From Parazoarcus communis (GTDB lineage: Bacteria; Pseudomonadota; Gammaproteobacteria; Burkholderiales; Rhodocyclaceae): a DNA stretch of 64,000 bases. Position numbers and translations under genes: made by a program. Under the pieces are notes generated by a model. The model searched no databases. It saw nothing but the letters and a program-made list of their open reading frames with translations, and was not told the origin of the DNA. The stretch spans positions 3,906,001 through 3,970,000 of the forward strand of contig NZ_CP022187.1 of NCBI RefSeq assembly GCF_003111645.1, written 5' to 3'. Below are positions 26,197-36,386 of the stretch, in pieces. How positions within the stretch are numbered: position 1 is the first letter of the stretch; every line of letters begins with the position of its first letter.

Positions 26197-28743
26197 ATGG
26201 ACGTCCTGTATCGGTCGGTGGTGGAGCAGTCGCTCGTCGCGATCTATGTCATTCAGGACGGACGTTTCCGCTACGTCAACCAGGCCTTTGCCGCGATGTT
26301 CGGCTTCGCTTCGCCGGCAGACGTGATTGATGGTGTCGAGATGGCGGCGCTGATCACCGAGCGCGATCGCGGGCTTGTACGCAGCAAGGTCGCGCAGCGG
26401 ATGTCTGGCGAGGTGCGCGACTCACACTACGTTTTTTCCGCCCTGCGCCGCGATGGCACTGAATTTCAGGTGGAGGTGCATGGCAGCCGGGCTGAATTCG
26501 GAGGGCGTCCGGCGGTGGCCGGCGTATGCCTCGACATTACCTTGCGTCTTGAAGCCGAGCATGCAGTGCGGCAGGCCAAGGACGAAATGACGCAGATGCT
26601 GCTCGATGCCGAGCAGGCGCGACAGGTGTTGCTGAGCGTTCTGGAGGATCAGCGGCGGGCCGATGAAAGAATTCTGGAGCTCAACACGAGTCTGGAGCAG
26701 CAACTGCACTACCAGCAGGCGCTGATTGACAACTTTCCCTTCATGGTCTGGCTCAAGGATCGCGATGGGCGTTTCCTCGCGGTCAATCGGCAGGTTGCCG
26801 AAGCATGCGGTGAGCCGGATCAGAAAGGGGTCAAGGGCAAGACCGATGCCGACCTGTGGCCGGCAGAGCTCGCGCGGCAGTATGTCCGTGATGATCACGT
26901 GGTGATGACGACGGGCAAGAGCCTGTCGGTCGAAGAGCAGATCACGAACCGCGGAGAGCGGCGCTGGATTGAAACCTACAAGGCGCCGGTCGTCGACCGG
27001 AACGGCGAGCTGCTCGGTACGGTGGGTTTTGCGCGCGACATCTCCGATCGTCGCCGCGCCGACGAAGAGCTTCGTCTGGCTGACCGTGTCTTCAACAGCA
27101 CGGTCGAAGGCGTTCTGGTGACGGATCCAAAGGGCTGCATCCTGACGGTGAATCCCGCGTTCGAAACGATTACCGGCTATCGCAAGGATGAGGTCGTGGG
27201 TGGCAATCCGCGCATTCTCAAGTCTGGCAGGCACGAGTCGGCGTTCTATCGCGAAATCTGGCGCAGCTTGAACGCTACCGGGCAATGGCGCGGGGAGTTA
27301 TGGAACCGGCGCAAGAGCGGCGAGATCTACCCGCAGTGGCTGACCATCAGCGTGGTGCGCGGCAGCGACGAGCAGATTACGCACTATGTGGCTGTGTTCA
27401 GCGATATCTCCACTCTGAAGGTGGCGCAGGAGAAGATTGATTTTCTCGCCTATCACGATTCGCTTACCCGTCTGCCCAACCGCATTCTGCTGCGCGACCG
27501 GCTCGAGCATGCGCTCATGCGGGCGCGGCGCGAGAGGGGCACGCTCGCCCTGCTGTTCTTCGACCTCGACCGGTTCAAGAGCGTGAATGACACGCTGGGC
27601 CATACGGTCGGCGATGAGTTGCTGATCGATGTCGGGAACTGTATCAGCCGTCTGATCCGGGCCAGTGACACGCTCGCGCGTCTGGGCGGAGACGAGTTCG
27701 TGTTGCTGATGGAGGACGAAACCGACGTGCGGCAGGTGACGACCGTCGCGCGCAAGATGCTCGACATCTTCTCCACCCCGCGCACGGTCGGCGGGCATGC
27801 GCTGACGGTGACCGCAAGCATCGGCATCGCTCGCTACCCGGATGACGGGGACGACGCCGACACGCTGCTGAAGCATGCCGACCTGGCGATGTACGAGGCC
27901 AAGTCGCAGGGCCGCAACACGTACCAGTTCTTCTCGCAGGATCTGACAACCGGAACGCTTGAGCGCCTGGTCATGGAGAGCGCCTTGCGCGGGGCAGTGG
28001 CGCGCAAGGAGCTGGTCCTGCACTACCAGCCGCAGATTGATTTTGCGGATGGCAGCCTGGCCGGGGCAGAAGCGCTGGTGCGCTGGCAACACCCCGAGCT
28101 GGGGCTGGTCCCGCCGGACAGGTTCATTCCGCTTGCCGAGGAGATGGGCATCATTGGCGAGATCGGCGAGTGGGTCCTGAATGAGGCCTGCCGGCAGATG
28201 GTGGCCTGGGCTGCAGAGGGATTCGAGGTGCCGCTGGTTGCGGTCAACCTGTCGGCGCGTCAGATCGACCGCGACCAGATCGTAGAGATCACTGCTGGCG
28301 CGCTGCAGCGTAACGGACTCGCCGCCGAACGTCTCGAGCTCGAGGTAACCGAGTCGATGATCATGCGCGAGCCCGAGCGCGCACTGGACGTCCTCGATGG
28401 GCTGCGTGCGCTGGGCGTCGCGCTGGCGATTGACGACTTCGGAACCGGCTATTCAAGCCTGGCCTATCTCAGACGACTGCCACTCAACCGGCTGAAGGTC
28501 GATCAGTCGTTCGTGAGTGATATCGGTCACGACACGAACGGCGAGGCCATCATTCGGGCAGTGATAGCGCTGGCACGCAGCCTTGGTCTCAGCGCGGTTG
28601 CCGAAGGCGTTGAAACCCAGGCTCAGGCTGCGTTTCTGCGCGCAGAGGGCTGCGATATCGGGCAGGGCTACCTATATGACAAGCCCATGCCTGCCGCCAG
28701 CCTGCGTGCAAGCTGGGGGCGGGGCAGGAAGGCGGCGGACTGA
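26197..28743 (+). CDS. PAS-PAS-PAS-GGDEF-EAL cyclic-di-GMP turnover protein
   Basis: An 848-residue soluble protein that may both make and degrade c-di-GMP. Three PAS-type domains occupy about 1-410 (SLVAIYVIQDGRFRYVNQAF; FPFMVWLKDRDGRFLAVNRQ; NSTVEGVLVTDPKGCILTVN). The GGDEF domain follows with RLGGDEFVLLME and an RASD inhibitory site five residues before it. The EAL domain has AEALVRWQHPE, VNLSARQ, VTESM, DDFGTGYSSLAYL and AEGVETQ, the full set of catalytic residues. The ATG at 26197 has GAGGA eight bases upstream; a GTG at 26182 would overlap the previous stop (GTGA). Net activity cannot be read from sequence. Confidence 0.9.
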   Translation: MDVLYRSVVEQSLVAIYVIQDGRFRYVNQAFAAMFGFASPADVIDGVEMAALITERDRGLVRSKVAQRMSGEVRDSHYVFSALRRDGTEFQVEVHGSRAEFGGRPAVAGVCLDITLRLEAEHAVRQAKDEMTQMLLDAEQARQVLLSVLEDQRRADERILELNTSLEQQLHYQQALIDNFPFMVWLKDRDGRFLAVNRQVAEACGEPDQKGVKGKTDADLWPAELARQYVRDDHVVMTTGKSLSVEEQITNRGERRWIETYKAPVVDRNGELLGTVGFARDISDRRRADEELRLADRVFNSTVEGVLVTDPKGCILTVNPAFETITGYRKDEVVGGNPRILKSGRHESAFYREIWRSLNATGQWRGELWNRRKSGEIYPQWLTISVVRGSDEQITHYVAVFSDISTLKVAQEKIDFLAYHDSLTRLPNRILLRDRLEHALMRARRERGTLALLFFDLDRFKSVNDTLGHTVGDELLIDVGNCISRLIRASDTLARLGGDEFVLLMEDETDVRQVTTVARKMLDIFSTPRTVGGHALTVTASIGIARYPDDGDDADTLLKHADLAMYEAKSQGRNTYQFFSQDLTTGTLERLVMESALRGAVARKELVLHYQPQIDFADGSLAGAEALVRWQHPELGLVPPDRFIPLAEEMGIIGEIGEWVLNEACRQMVAWAAEGFEVPLVAVNLSARQIDRDQIVEITAGALQRNGLAAERLELEVTESMIMREPERALDVLDGLRALGVALAIDDFGTGYSSLAYLRRLPLNRLKVDQSFVSDIGHDTNGEAIIRAVIALARSLGLSAVAEGVETQAQAAFLRAEGCDIGQGYLYDKPMPAASLRASWGRGRKAAD

Positions 28744-28762
28744 GGGGCGAGGGCCCGGGTGA

Positions 28763-30388
<1,626 letters not shown>

Positions 30389-30410
30389 AGTAAATCCTGT
30401 TTTTCAGATA

Positions 30411-30439
30411 AAACAAAGCCTTGCATTATAGCGCAAGGC
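30411..30439 (-). terminator. Hairpin with T-rich tail between the GNAT gene and ybiT
   Basis: On the minus strand GCCTTGC and GCAAGGC (7-bp stem) flank eight bases that include TATAAT, and TTTGTTTT follows. It fits a terminator for the GNAT gene. The TATAAT in the loop could also be a -10 box for ybiT, though no good -35 lies at the right distance. Confidence 0.55.
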
Positions 30440-30471
30440 AGGTTGCACTGCAGCGAAGGATCGGGGGCGAA

Positions 30472-31005
30472 CTAAGGCGACGAGCGCTCAGGGGCAAGCC
30501 ACTTCTGCAGCAACTGGGCATGTCCGGCTGCAGGGTCGAGGACGTAGGGACGAAAGCCTGCGCGCTCGTAGCTGGCAAGCGCCGTGTGATTGTTCGACAG
30601 CACTTCCAGCGTGAGCTTGCAGCAGCCGCGATTGCGGGCCGCGGTCTCTGCCGCGCCGAGCAGGGCCTGGCCGATACCGCGGCGGCGAAAGTCCGCATGT
30701 ACGACCAGGTCGTGGACGTTCAGCAGCGGCGCCGCGGTAAAGGTCGAGAAGCCCTCGAAACAGTTGATCAGGCCGCATGGCGTGTTGCCGCTGAAGGCGA
30801 CAAAAGCGACGAAGTCGTTGCGCTGCAGCAGGCGCTCGGCGAGTGTGGCCCGAACTGGTTCAGCCAGCGGCTTGCCGCCACCCATCGGATCGCGCGCATA
30901 GTGATCGAGCAACTCGATGAAGGCTTGGGCGTGGTGGGCCTGAGTGAGGTCCAGCTCGACGATATCGAGTGCTGGTGCAGTGCTTGTGTTCTGAGTGCAG
31001 GGCAT
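30472..31005 (-). CDS. GNAT-family N-acetyltransferase
   Basis: A 177-residue acetyl-CoA-dependent acyltransferase. The acetyl-CoA-binding motif A is VVHADFRRRGIGQALLGAAE near residue 103, preceded by the beta strand LLNVHDLVV and followed by LEVLSNNHTALASYERAGF. The substrate is unknown; the fold suggests a small amine or a protein N-terminus. It stands alone upstream of ybiT on the minus strand and divergent from a DUF3592 gene. Confidence 0.88.
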   Translation of the reverse strand: MPCTQNTSTAPALDIVELDLTQAHHAQAFIELLDHYARDPMGGGKPLAEPVRATLAERLLQRNDFVAFVAFSGNTPCGLINCFEGFSTFTAAPLLNVHDLVVHADFRRRGIGQALLGAAETAARNRGCCKLTLEVLSNNHTALASYERAGFRPYVLDPAAGHAQLLQKWLAPERSSP

Positions 31006-31243
31006 CGTGGGCTGTGTGGTTGTGGTCGGGATGCCTGCCCCGGATGTGAATGCTGGTGCAGGTGGGCAGGCGCGCTGGCGACCGGTGGGTCAGGGGCTTG
31101 GGCGCTGTGTCGGGAAATTCTCGCTCTCCGTTTGCAGCTTGTCGAGCATTGTGTCGGCATTGCATGGCTGCGGGCTTCATATGCCATTTTCAGTATGGTG
31201 CGTTGGGCAATAGAATACGGAATCTCTTACGGCTCGCGCCTAC

Positions 31244-31828
31244 ATGTCTCGAACCTCACTTAAGTTGTATCTTGTCGAAGGCGGGATCAGGCTCATCTTT
31301 CCCCTGTTCGGCGTCGCCTTGCTGGTGGCCGGTATCTTCGGCGCGATCTCGTTCGGGGTGCAGCCGCTTTACGAGGCCATGCAGACACGGCAATGGACGC
31401 CGGTGCCCGCCACGCTCGAGTTCGTGTCAATCGAGCCGGCAGACCTGCTGCGCAACAGGCCGCTGCCGTCGCTGAAAGTTCGCTACCGCTATACGGTGGA
31501 CGCCGAGGGCTTCGTCGGATCCCGCTATGACCTCCATCAGGGGGTGGGATACCACAGGACCCTGGCGGCGGTGTTGCGGGAGATGGATATCGGTCAGTCG
31601 GTCACGGCCTGGATCGATCCGGCCGATCCGGGCAAGGTCGTGCTTGTACGCTCGCTCAACTGGACGCTGCTTGCGATGGCCTTGCCCTTTGTCGCGATTG
31701 CGCTGCTCGGCGGTTTTCTGTTGCTCGGTGGCATGGTGGCCTGGAATCAGGCGCGGCCGCTGGGTAGCCTCGGGGGCAGTTCGGCGCCGGACGCCAAGCC
31801 CCGCCGCGCCCGGTCGCCCAGGACGTAG
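31244..31828 (+). CDS. DUF3592 membrane protein
   Basis: A 194-residue protein of unknown function with two hydrophobic segments, about 17-40 and 140-165. They flank a soluble part with TPVPATLEFVSIE and VRYRYTVDAEGFVGSRYDLH, a typical DUF3592 beta-rich stretch. The C-terminal 25 residues are basic (KPRRARSPRT). A TAGAAT lies near 31211, about 30 bases upstream, and could be a -10 box. No neighbour suggests a role. Confidence 0.75.
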   Translation: MSRTSLKLYLVEGGIRLIFPLFGVALLVAGIFGAISFGVQPLYEAMQTRQWTPVPATLEFVSIEPADLLRNRPLPSLKVRYRYTVDAEGFVGSRYDLHQGVGYHRTLAAVLREMDIGQSVTAWIDPADPGKVVLVRSLNWTLLAMALPFVAIALLGGFLLLGGMVAWNQARPLGSLGGSSAPDAKPRRARSPRT

Positions 31829-31831
31829 GCG

Positions 31832-33208
31832 TCAGACGAAACGCGCGACGAAGCAGGGCTGGGCCGGATTGGCGCCGGCTGGCAGCGCGAGCCGGATGCG
31901 ACGTCCACTGCCCGGCACCATGTCGAGTGCACCGCCAACGGCATCTTCCATGTGCGTGCAGGTGGCGGTGAAGTTGCCGTCGGGCTGCACGAATTCCAGC
32001 GTATCGCCGACGCCGAAGCGGTTTTTCACCTCGACCTCGGCCAGCCCGCGCGCGCTATCGAAACCGACCACTTCGCCAACCAGCAGGCTGCGTCCCGATT
32101 CCGAATGACCCCGCAGGTAGTTCTGGTGTTCGGGTGTGTGGTGGCGCTGATAGAAGCCGTCCGTGTAGCCGCGGTTGGCGAGGCCTTCGAGTTCTCCGAG
32201 CAGCTTCAGGTCGAAGGGGCGCCCGGCAATCGCGTCGTCAATCGCGCGTCGGTAGCCCTGACTGGTGCGCGCAACGTAGTAGGGGCTCTTGGTGCGGCCT
32301 TCGATCTTGAGCGAGTCGACGCCGATGTCCACCAGTCGCTGTACATGCTCGATGGCGCGCAGGTCGCGCGAGTTCATGATGTAAGTGCCGTGCTCGTCTT
32401 CTTCGATCGGCATCAGCTCGCCCGGGCGGGAGCCCTCTTCCAGCAGCCATGTCCGGTTTGCCTCGGCGTGCCGCGGTCCGCCGCCGAGTGCCGTGCCCAC
32501 GGTGCCGAAATCACGCGGATTGCCCAGTGCAGGGGCGTTGTTGCAGGTCTGAATGTCACCGCTTGCGGTCTCGGTGCCCGCGTGCACCTTGTAGTCCCAG
32601 CGGCAGGAGTTGGTGCAGCTGCCCTGGTTGGGGTCGCGATGGTTGAAATAGCCCGACAGCAGGCAGCGGCCGGAGTAGGCGATGCACAGCGCGCCGTGCA
32701 CAAAGACTTCGAGTTCCATGTCGGGGCAGGCATCGCGAATCTCGGCGACTTCGTCCAGCGACAGTTCGCGTGACAGGATGATGCGCTTCACCCCCATCGA
32801 CTGCCAGAAACGCACGCTCGCGTAGTTGGTCGTATTGGCCTGTACCGAAAGGTGGATTGCCATGTCCGGCCAGCGCTCGCGCACCATCATCATCAGGCCG
32901 GGGTCGGCCATGATCAGCGCGTCCGGCTTCATGTCGATCACGGGCGCGATGTCGCGTTCGAAGGTGCGAACCTTGGCGTTGTGCGGATAGATGTTGGCGA
33001 CCAGGTAGAAGCCCTTGCCCGCTGCGTGCGCTTCATCAATGCCGGCCGCGAGTGCGTCGAGCTTGTCGAAGCTGTTGTTGCGCACCCGCAGCGAGTAGCG
33101 CGGCTGGCCGGCATACACCGCATCGGCGCCATAGGCGAAGGCGGTACGCATCATGTCGAGGGAGCCCGCAGGCGCAAGCAGTTCGGTGGGGCGGCGGGAG
33201 GCGGTCAT
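31832..33208 (-). CDS. trhP: U32 peptidase family protein, TrhP/YegQ type
   Basis: E. coli YegQ (TrhP) acts in prephenate-dependent 5-hydroxylation of uridine 34 in tRNAs. The ATG at 33208 gives 458 residues, close to the E. coli protein; the frame open to 33544 covers the amtB control region and is not protein-like. Motifs are ELLAPAGSLDMMRTAFAYGA at the start, the U32 signature ELEVFVHGALCIAYSGRCLLS near 168, and DPNQGSCTNSCRWDY with several conserved cysteines. It diverges from amtB. Confidence 0.88.
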   Translation of the reverse strand: MTASRRPTELLAPAGSLDMMRTAFAYGADAVYAGQPRYSLRVRNNSFDKLDALAAGIDEAHAAGKGFYLVANIYPHNAKVRTFERDIAPVIDMKPDALIMADPGLMMMVRERWPDMAIHLSVQANTTNYASVRFWQSMGVKRIILSRELSLDEVAEIRDACPDMELEVFVHGALCIAYSGRCLLSGYFNHRDPNQGSCTNSCRWDYKVHAGTETASGDIQTCNNAPALGNPRDFGTVGTALGGGPRHAEANRTWLLEEGSRPGELMPIEEDEHGTYIMNSRDLRAIEHVQRLVDIGVDSLKIEGRTKSPYYVARTSQGYRRAIDDAIAGRPFDLKLLGELEGLANRGYTDGFYQRHHTPEHQNYLRGHSESGRSLLVGEVVGFDSARGLAEVEVKNRFGVGDTLEFVQPDGNFTATCTHMEDAVGGALDMVPGSGRRIRLALPAGANPAQPCFVARFV

Positions 33209-33319
33209 GGCTGGAGGCGCAGGGCAAAGCGGCATTTTACGCATCGACTCTCGGTGGCGCACCCCCGCGGGAGATTTGCTGTTGCGGATGCACCGTAATC
33301 GGGCCGTCTGGGTGCGGAA

Positions 33320-33336
33320 TGCACGATTAAGGTGCA
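33320..33336. promoter_or_regulatory. NtrC-type activator site upstream of amtB
   Basis: TGCAC-N7-GTGCA, a perfect 5-bp-arm palindrome with the spacing of known NtrC sites such as those of enterobacterial glnA. Its centre is about 88 bases upstream of the start predicted from the sigma-54 promoter, a normal enhancer position. A TGCACC half-site occurs at 33289-33294. Confidence 0.8.
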
Positions 33337-33389
33337 GTGCATGTTCCTGTTTTGGGGCGCATGCACCGCCGTGTCTGGAGGTGCTGCAC

Positions 33390-33405
33390 TGGAACGGTGC
33401 TTGCT
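33390..33405 (+). promoter_or_regulatory. Sigma-54 (RpoN) promoter of amtB
   Basis: TGGAACGGTGCTTGCT matches the TGGCACG-N4-TTGCW consensus with a single mismatch, and GG and GC have the required spacing. The predicted start of transcription is near 33416, about 19 bases before the amtB ATG. Together with the palindrome at 33320 this indicates nitrogen-limitation control. Confidence 0.85.
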
Positions 33406-33434
33406 TTCGATCCGCAATTCCGTTCGGAGGGATC

Positions 33435-34637
33435 ATGGAAGCTTTCAAATCAAGCAGCGATGTCCTGTTCATCCTGCTGGGCGCCATCATGGTGTTGGCG
33501 ATGCATGCAGGGTTTGCCTTTCTTGAGGTGGGCACGGTGCGCAAGAAGAATCAGGTCAACGCCCTGGTAAAAATCCTGACTGACTTTGCCGTATCGACCC
33601 TGGCCTATTTCCTGATTGGCTATGGCATCGCATACGGAGTCCATTTCTTTACCGGCGCCGAAACCCTGCTGGAGAAAAGCGGATTCGAGCTTACCCGTTT
33701 CTTCTTTCTGCTGACCTTTGCCGCAGCGATTCCCGCGATCATCTCTGGCGGTATCGCGGAGCGCGCGAAGTTCTATCCTCAGCTCGCGGCCACCTTCCTG
33801 ATCGTCGGTTTCATCTACCCCTTCTTCGAAGGTGTTGCGTGGAACCAGGCGTACGGTGTGCAGGCGTGGCTCTCCGCGACGTTCGGTGCGGAGTTTCACG
33901 ACTTCGCTGGCTCGGTCGTAGTGCACGCGATGGGTGGGTGGATCGCGCTTCCGGCGGTTCTGCTGCTGGGCGCGCGTCATGGCCGCTACTCCCGTACTGG
34001 CGCCATCTCTGCGCATCCGCCGTCGTCCATCCCTTTTCTGGCGCTGGGTGCCTGGATTCTGATCGTGGGCTGGTTCGGCTTCAACGTGATGTCTGCACAG
34101 ACGCTGGAGAAGATCACTGGCTTGGTCGCGATCAATTCACTGATGGCGATGGTCGGCGGCACGCTGGCTGCACTGGTGCTGGGCAGGAATGACCCTGGTT
34201 TCGTGCACAACGGGCCGCTGGCAGGACTGGTTGCGGTCTGCGCAGGCTCCGATCTCATGCACCCGCTTGGTGCGCTGGTGGTCGGTGGGGTGGCCGGCGC
34301 CCTGTTCGTCGTGATGTTCACGCTCACCCAGAACCGCTGGAAGATCGACGACGTGCTCGGTGTGTGGCCGCTTCATGGTTTGTGCGGCACCTGGGGCGGG
34401 CTCGCCGCGGGCATTTTTGGCAGCACGGCGCTCGGAGGGCTCGGTGGCGTGTCTTTCATGTCGCAGTTGGTGATGACGGTATTCGCCATTGCGGTTGCCG
34501 TCGGCGGGGGCGTTCTGGTGTACGGCGTGCTCAAGCTCACGCTCGGGTTGCGCCTGGATCAGGAAGACGAATACATGGGGGCTGACCTCGCGATCCACCG
34601 CATCACTGCGACGGCGGAGCGCGAGTCGAACTGGTAA
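33435..34637 (+). CDS. amtB: Ammonium transporter, Amt/MEP family
   Basis: An inner-membrane ammonium channel of 400 residues with about eleven membrane segments. The ATG at 33435 follows a CGGAGGG site. The two pore histidines are visible in VVVHAMGGW near residue 165 and in WPLHGLCGTWGG near 315. The family signature region reads DFAGSVVVHAMGGWIALPAV. No glnK (PII) gene accompanies it, which is less usual. Upstream sequences show RpoN/NtrC control. The cytoplasmic C-terminal tail is short (about 25 residues after the last segment). Confidence 0.93.
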   Translation: MEAFKSSSDVLFILLGAIMVLAMHAGFAFLEVGTVRKKNQVNALVKILTDFAVSTLAYFLIGYGIAYGVHFFTGAETLLEKSGFELTRFFFLLTFAAAIPAIISGGIAERAKFYPQLAATFLIVGFIYPFFEGVAWNQAYGVQAWLSATFGAEFHDFAGSVVVHAMGGWIALPAVLLLGARHGRYSRTGAISAHPPSSIPFLALGAWILIVGWFGFNVMSAQTLEKITGLVAINSLMAMVGGTLAALVLGRNDPGFVHNGPLAGLVAVCAGSDLMHPLGALVVGGVAGALFVVMFTLTQNRWKIDDVLGVWPLHGLCGTWGGLAAGIFGSTALGGLGGVSFMSQLVMTVFAIAVAVGGGVLVYGVLKLTLGLRLDQEDEYMGADLAIHRITATAERESNW

Positions 34638-34789
34638 GGGCAGGGGTGGCGGGCCGGAATCGATGGCGCGGAGCAGGTTTCGTGGCACCCCGGTGCGCCG
34701 CGTCACGAACCATGTCATGAAGACAGGGCGCGGTGTTTGCCGCAGAATTGCGCCCTGTCTCACCATTCGGGCGCAGGGCGCCTCTGCTC

Positions 34790-35641
34790 ATGATCATCCC
34801 ATTTCAGGCCTTGGTCTGCCCGCTCGACGGCGCGCGTCTGCACTGCAACGGTTCCGCCTGGCGTTGCGCTGCCGGGCACACGTTCGACGTTGCCAGCCAG
34901 GGCTATACGCACTTGTTGCCGGTACAGCAGAAGCGCTCGCGCGATCCTGGCGACAGCAAGGAGATGGTGGCCGCGCGGCGACGCTTTCTCAATGCCGGGC
35001 CCTATCAGCCCATCGCTGCAGCGGTGGGGCGGATGGCGCTGGCGGGCGTGGAGGCCAAGGCAGCGCTCAGCTGCCTTGATGCCGGCTGTGGCGAAGGTTA
35101 CTACCTGCGCCAGTTGGCGGCTGCATGCGGCGAAGGGCAGACGCTGGAACTGCTCGGGCTGGATATCTCCAAGTGGGCGGTGCTGTCGGCCGCAAAGCAG
35201 GACAAACGGCCCAACTGGGTGGTGGGCAGCAATGCCAACCTTCCGGTGTTCTCGGGCACGCTGGACCGGGTGCTGTGCATGTTCGGTTTTCCGGTCTACC
35301 CGGAGTTCGCACGTGTGCTCAAGCCGTCGGGCGTGCTGCTGCAGGTCGATTCGGGGCCGGACCATCTGCGGGAATTGCGCGAGATCATCTATCCGACGCT
35401 CAAACCCGAGCGCTCGGGCGAAATGCCGACGCCTGAAGGCTTTGTCAGGCAGTCCTCCGAGACCGTCCGCTACCGGCTGGATCTCTCGGGTAGCGAACAG
35501 ATCGGCGATCTGCTGGCGATGACGCCGCACCTGTATCGCGCGAGCGCCGAAGGGCGTGCAAAGGCTGCCGCACTGACAGCGCTCCCGGTCACGGTGGATG
35601 TGCGTCTCAACGCCTTCCTGCGCCAGCCCGCTTTGGCCTAG
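34790..35641 (+). CDS. rlmA: 23S rRNA (guanine-N1)-methyltransferase RlmA-like
   Basis: RlmA uses S-adenosylmethionine to methylate N1 of G745 (or G748) in 23S rRNA. The 283-residue product has an N-terminal zinc-finger region, then GYTHLLPVQQKRSRDPGDSK near 40, a strongly conserved RlmA signature. SAM-binding motif I is LDAGCGEGYYLRQL near 100. In E. coli the zinc ligands are C-x2-C and C-x3-H. Here the first pair reads CPLD (second Cys replaced), while C-x3-H (CAAGH) remains and an extra Cys lies near residue 18. Convergent with the next gene. Confidence 0.88.
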   Translation: MIIPFQALVCPLDGARLHCNGSAWRCAAGHTFDVASQGYTHLLPVQQKRSRDPGDSKEMVAARRRFLNAGPYQPIAAAVGRMALAGVEAKAALSCLDAGCGEGYYLRQLAAACGEGQTLELLGLDISKWAVLSAAKQDKRPNWVVGSNANLPVFSGTLDRVLCMFGFPVYPEFARVLKPSGVLLQVDSGPDHLRELREIIYPTLKPERSGEMPTPEGFVRQSSETVRYRLDLSGSEQIGDLLAMTPHLYRASAEGRAKAAALTALPVTVDVRLNAFLRQPALA

Positions 35642-35647
35642 GCTGGC

Positions 35648-36340
35648 CTAGGGCTGCTGCACTGCCTTGGCCTGAAACGGTGATGCCTCGTGCCACTGCA
35701 TTGCGCCGTGCTCGAATTCATAGTCGGCGATGCGCGTCAGTGCGCCACCGATGTCGGCCGACCGGTATGCGAACAGGCTGATGCGCTCGATGCGCAGATC
35801 GAGATGCGCGCATGCGGCGAAGCGGCAGAGCCGTTCATGAACATCCGTGGTGGGCCAGGCGCCTGCGTAAAGGCCCACCGTTACGTGCGGGGTATAGCTG
35901 CCGTCGGGGTGATCGAACTCGTCGCTTGCGAGGCCGGTGCGCAGGCGGGCAATGTGCGCGCCTGCGTCGTCGACTTCAAGGTAGGGCGCGGAGGTGAAAC
36001 TGCTCAATGACCCGATCCGGATTTCGAAAGGGCGGGGACGTACGCGTTGCAGCCCTGCGATTTGCCTGTGCAGAGCTTCGGCGCCAAAGTCGTCCGCGTG
36101 GCAGGGGGCGTTGCTGGGGAAACCGCACAGGCTCAGCGTGATGTGCGGCTGACGGGCGTAGTCGTCAAGGAGAAGCCCGCTCAGGTGGTGCTGAGCGGCG
36201 AGCACACGCCGGCGCACCGGCGCCGTATCCACATCGAGCGCCCACAGGAGATAGCGTGGCCGGCCAAGGTGCCACTCGTGGAAATCACGCCTGACATTGC
36301 GGATGGTGTGGCTGGCGCCTGCAAAGGCCGGGGTGTTCAC
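35648..36340 (-). CDS. 2H phosphoesterase / 2'-5' RNA ligase family protein
   Basis: A 230-residue protein with the two His-x-Thr motifs of the 2H superfamily, PHITLSL near residue 65 and PHVTVGL near 151, spaced as expected for a two-lobed active site. Family members open 2',3'-cyclic phosphates or ligate RNA; the substrate here is unknown. The start is a GTG without a clear ribosome binding site, and no ATG precedes the conserved part. Only six bases separate its end from rlmA, which is convergent. Confidence 0.8.
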   Translation of the reverse strand: MNTPAFAGASHTIRNVRRDFHEWHLGRPRYLLWALDVDTAPVRRRVLAAQHHLSGLLLDDYARQPHITLSLCGFPSNAPCHADDFGAEALHRQIAGLQRVRPRPFEIRIGSLSSFTSAPYLEVDDAGAHIARLRTGLASDEFDHPDGSYTPHVTVGLYAGAWPTTDVHERLCRFAACAHLDLRIERISLFAYRSADIGGALTRIADYEFEHGAMQWHEASPFQAKAVQQP

Positions 36341-36386
36341 TGCGTGTGTTGCGGCAATACGTGATGCCCGCAGTGCACGTCCTTCC

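Noticed and set aside
30418-30439. Treating the GCCTTGC/GCAAGGC hairpin as a regulatory RNA
   Set aside because: A short stem followed by TTTGTTTT is explained as a terminator.
33209-33544. Upstream extension of the U32 peptidase to 570 residues
   Set aside because: It would cover the NtrC site, the sigma-54 promoter and the amtB start, and is not protein-like.
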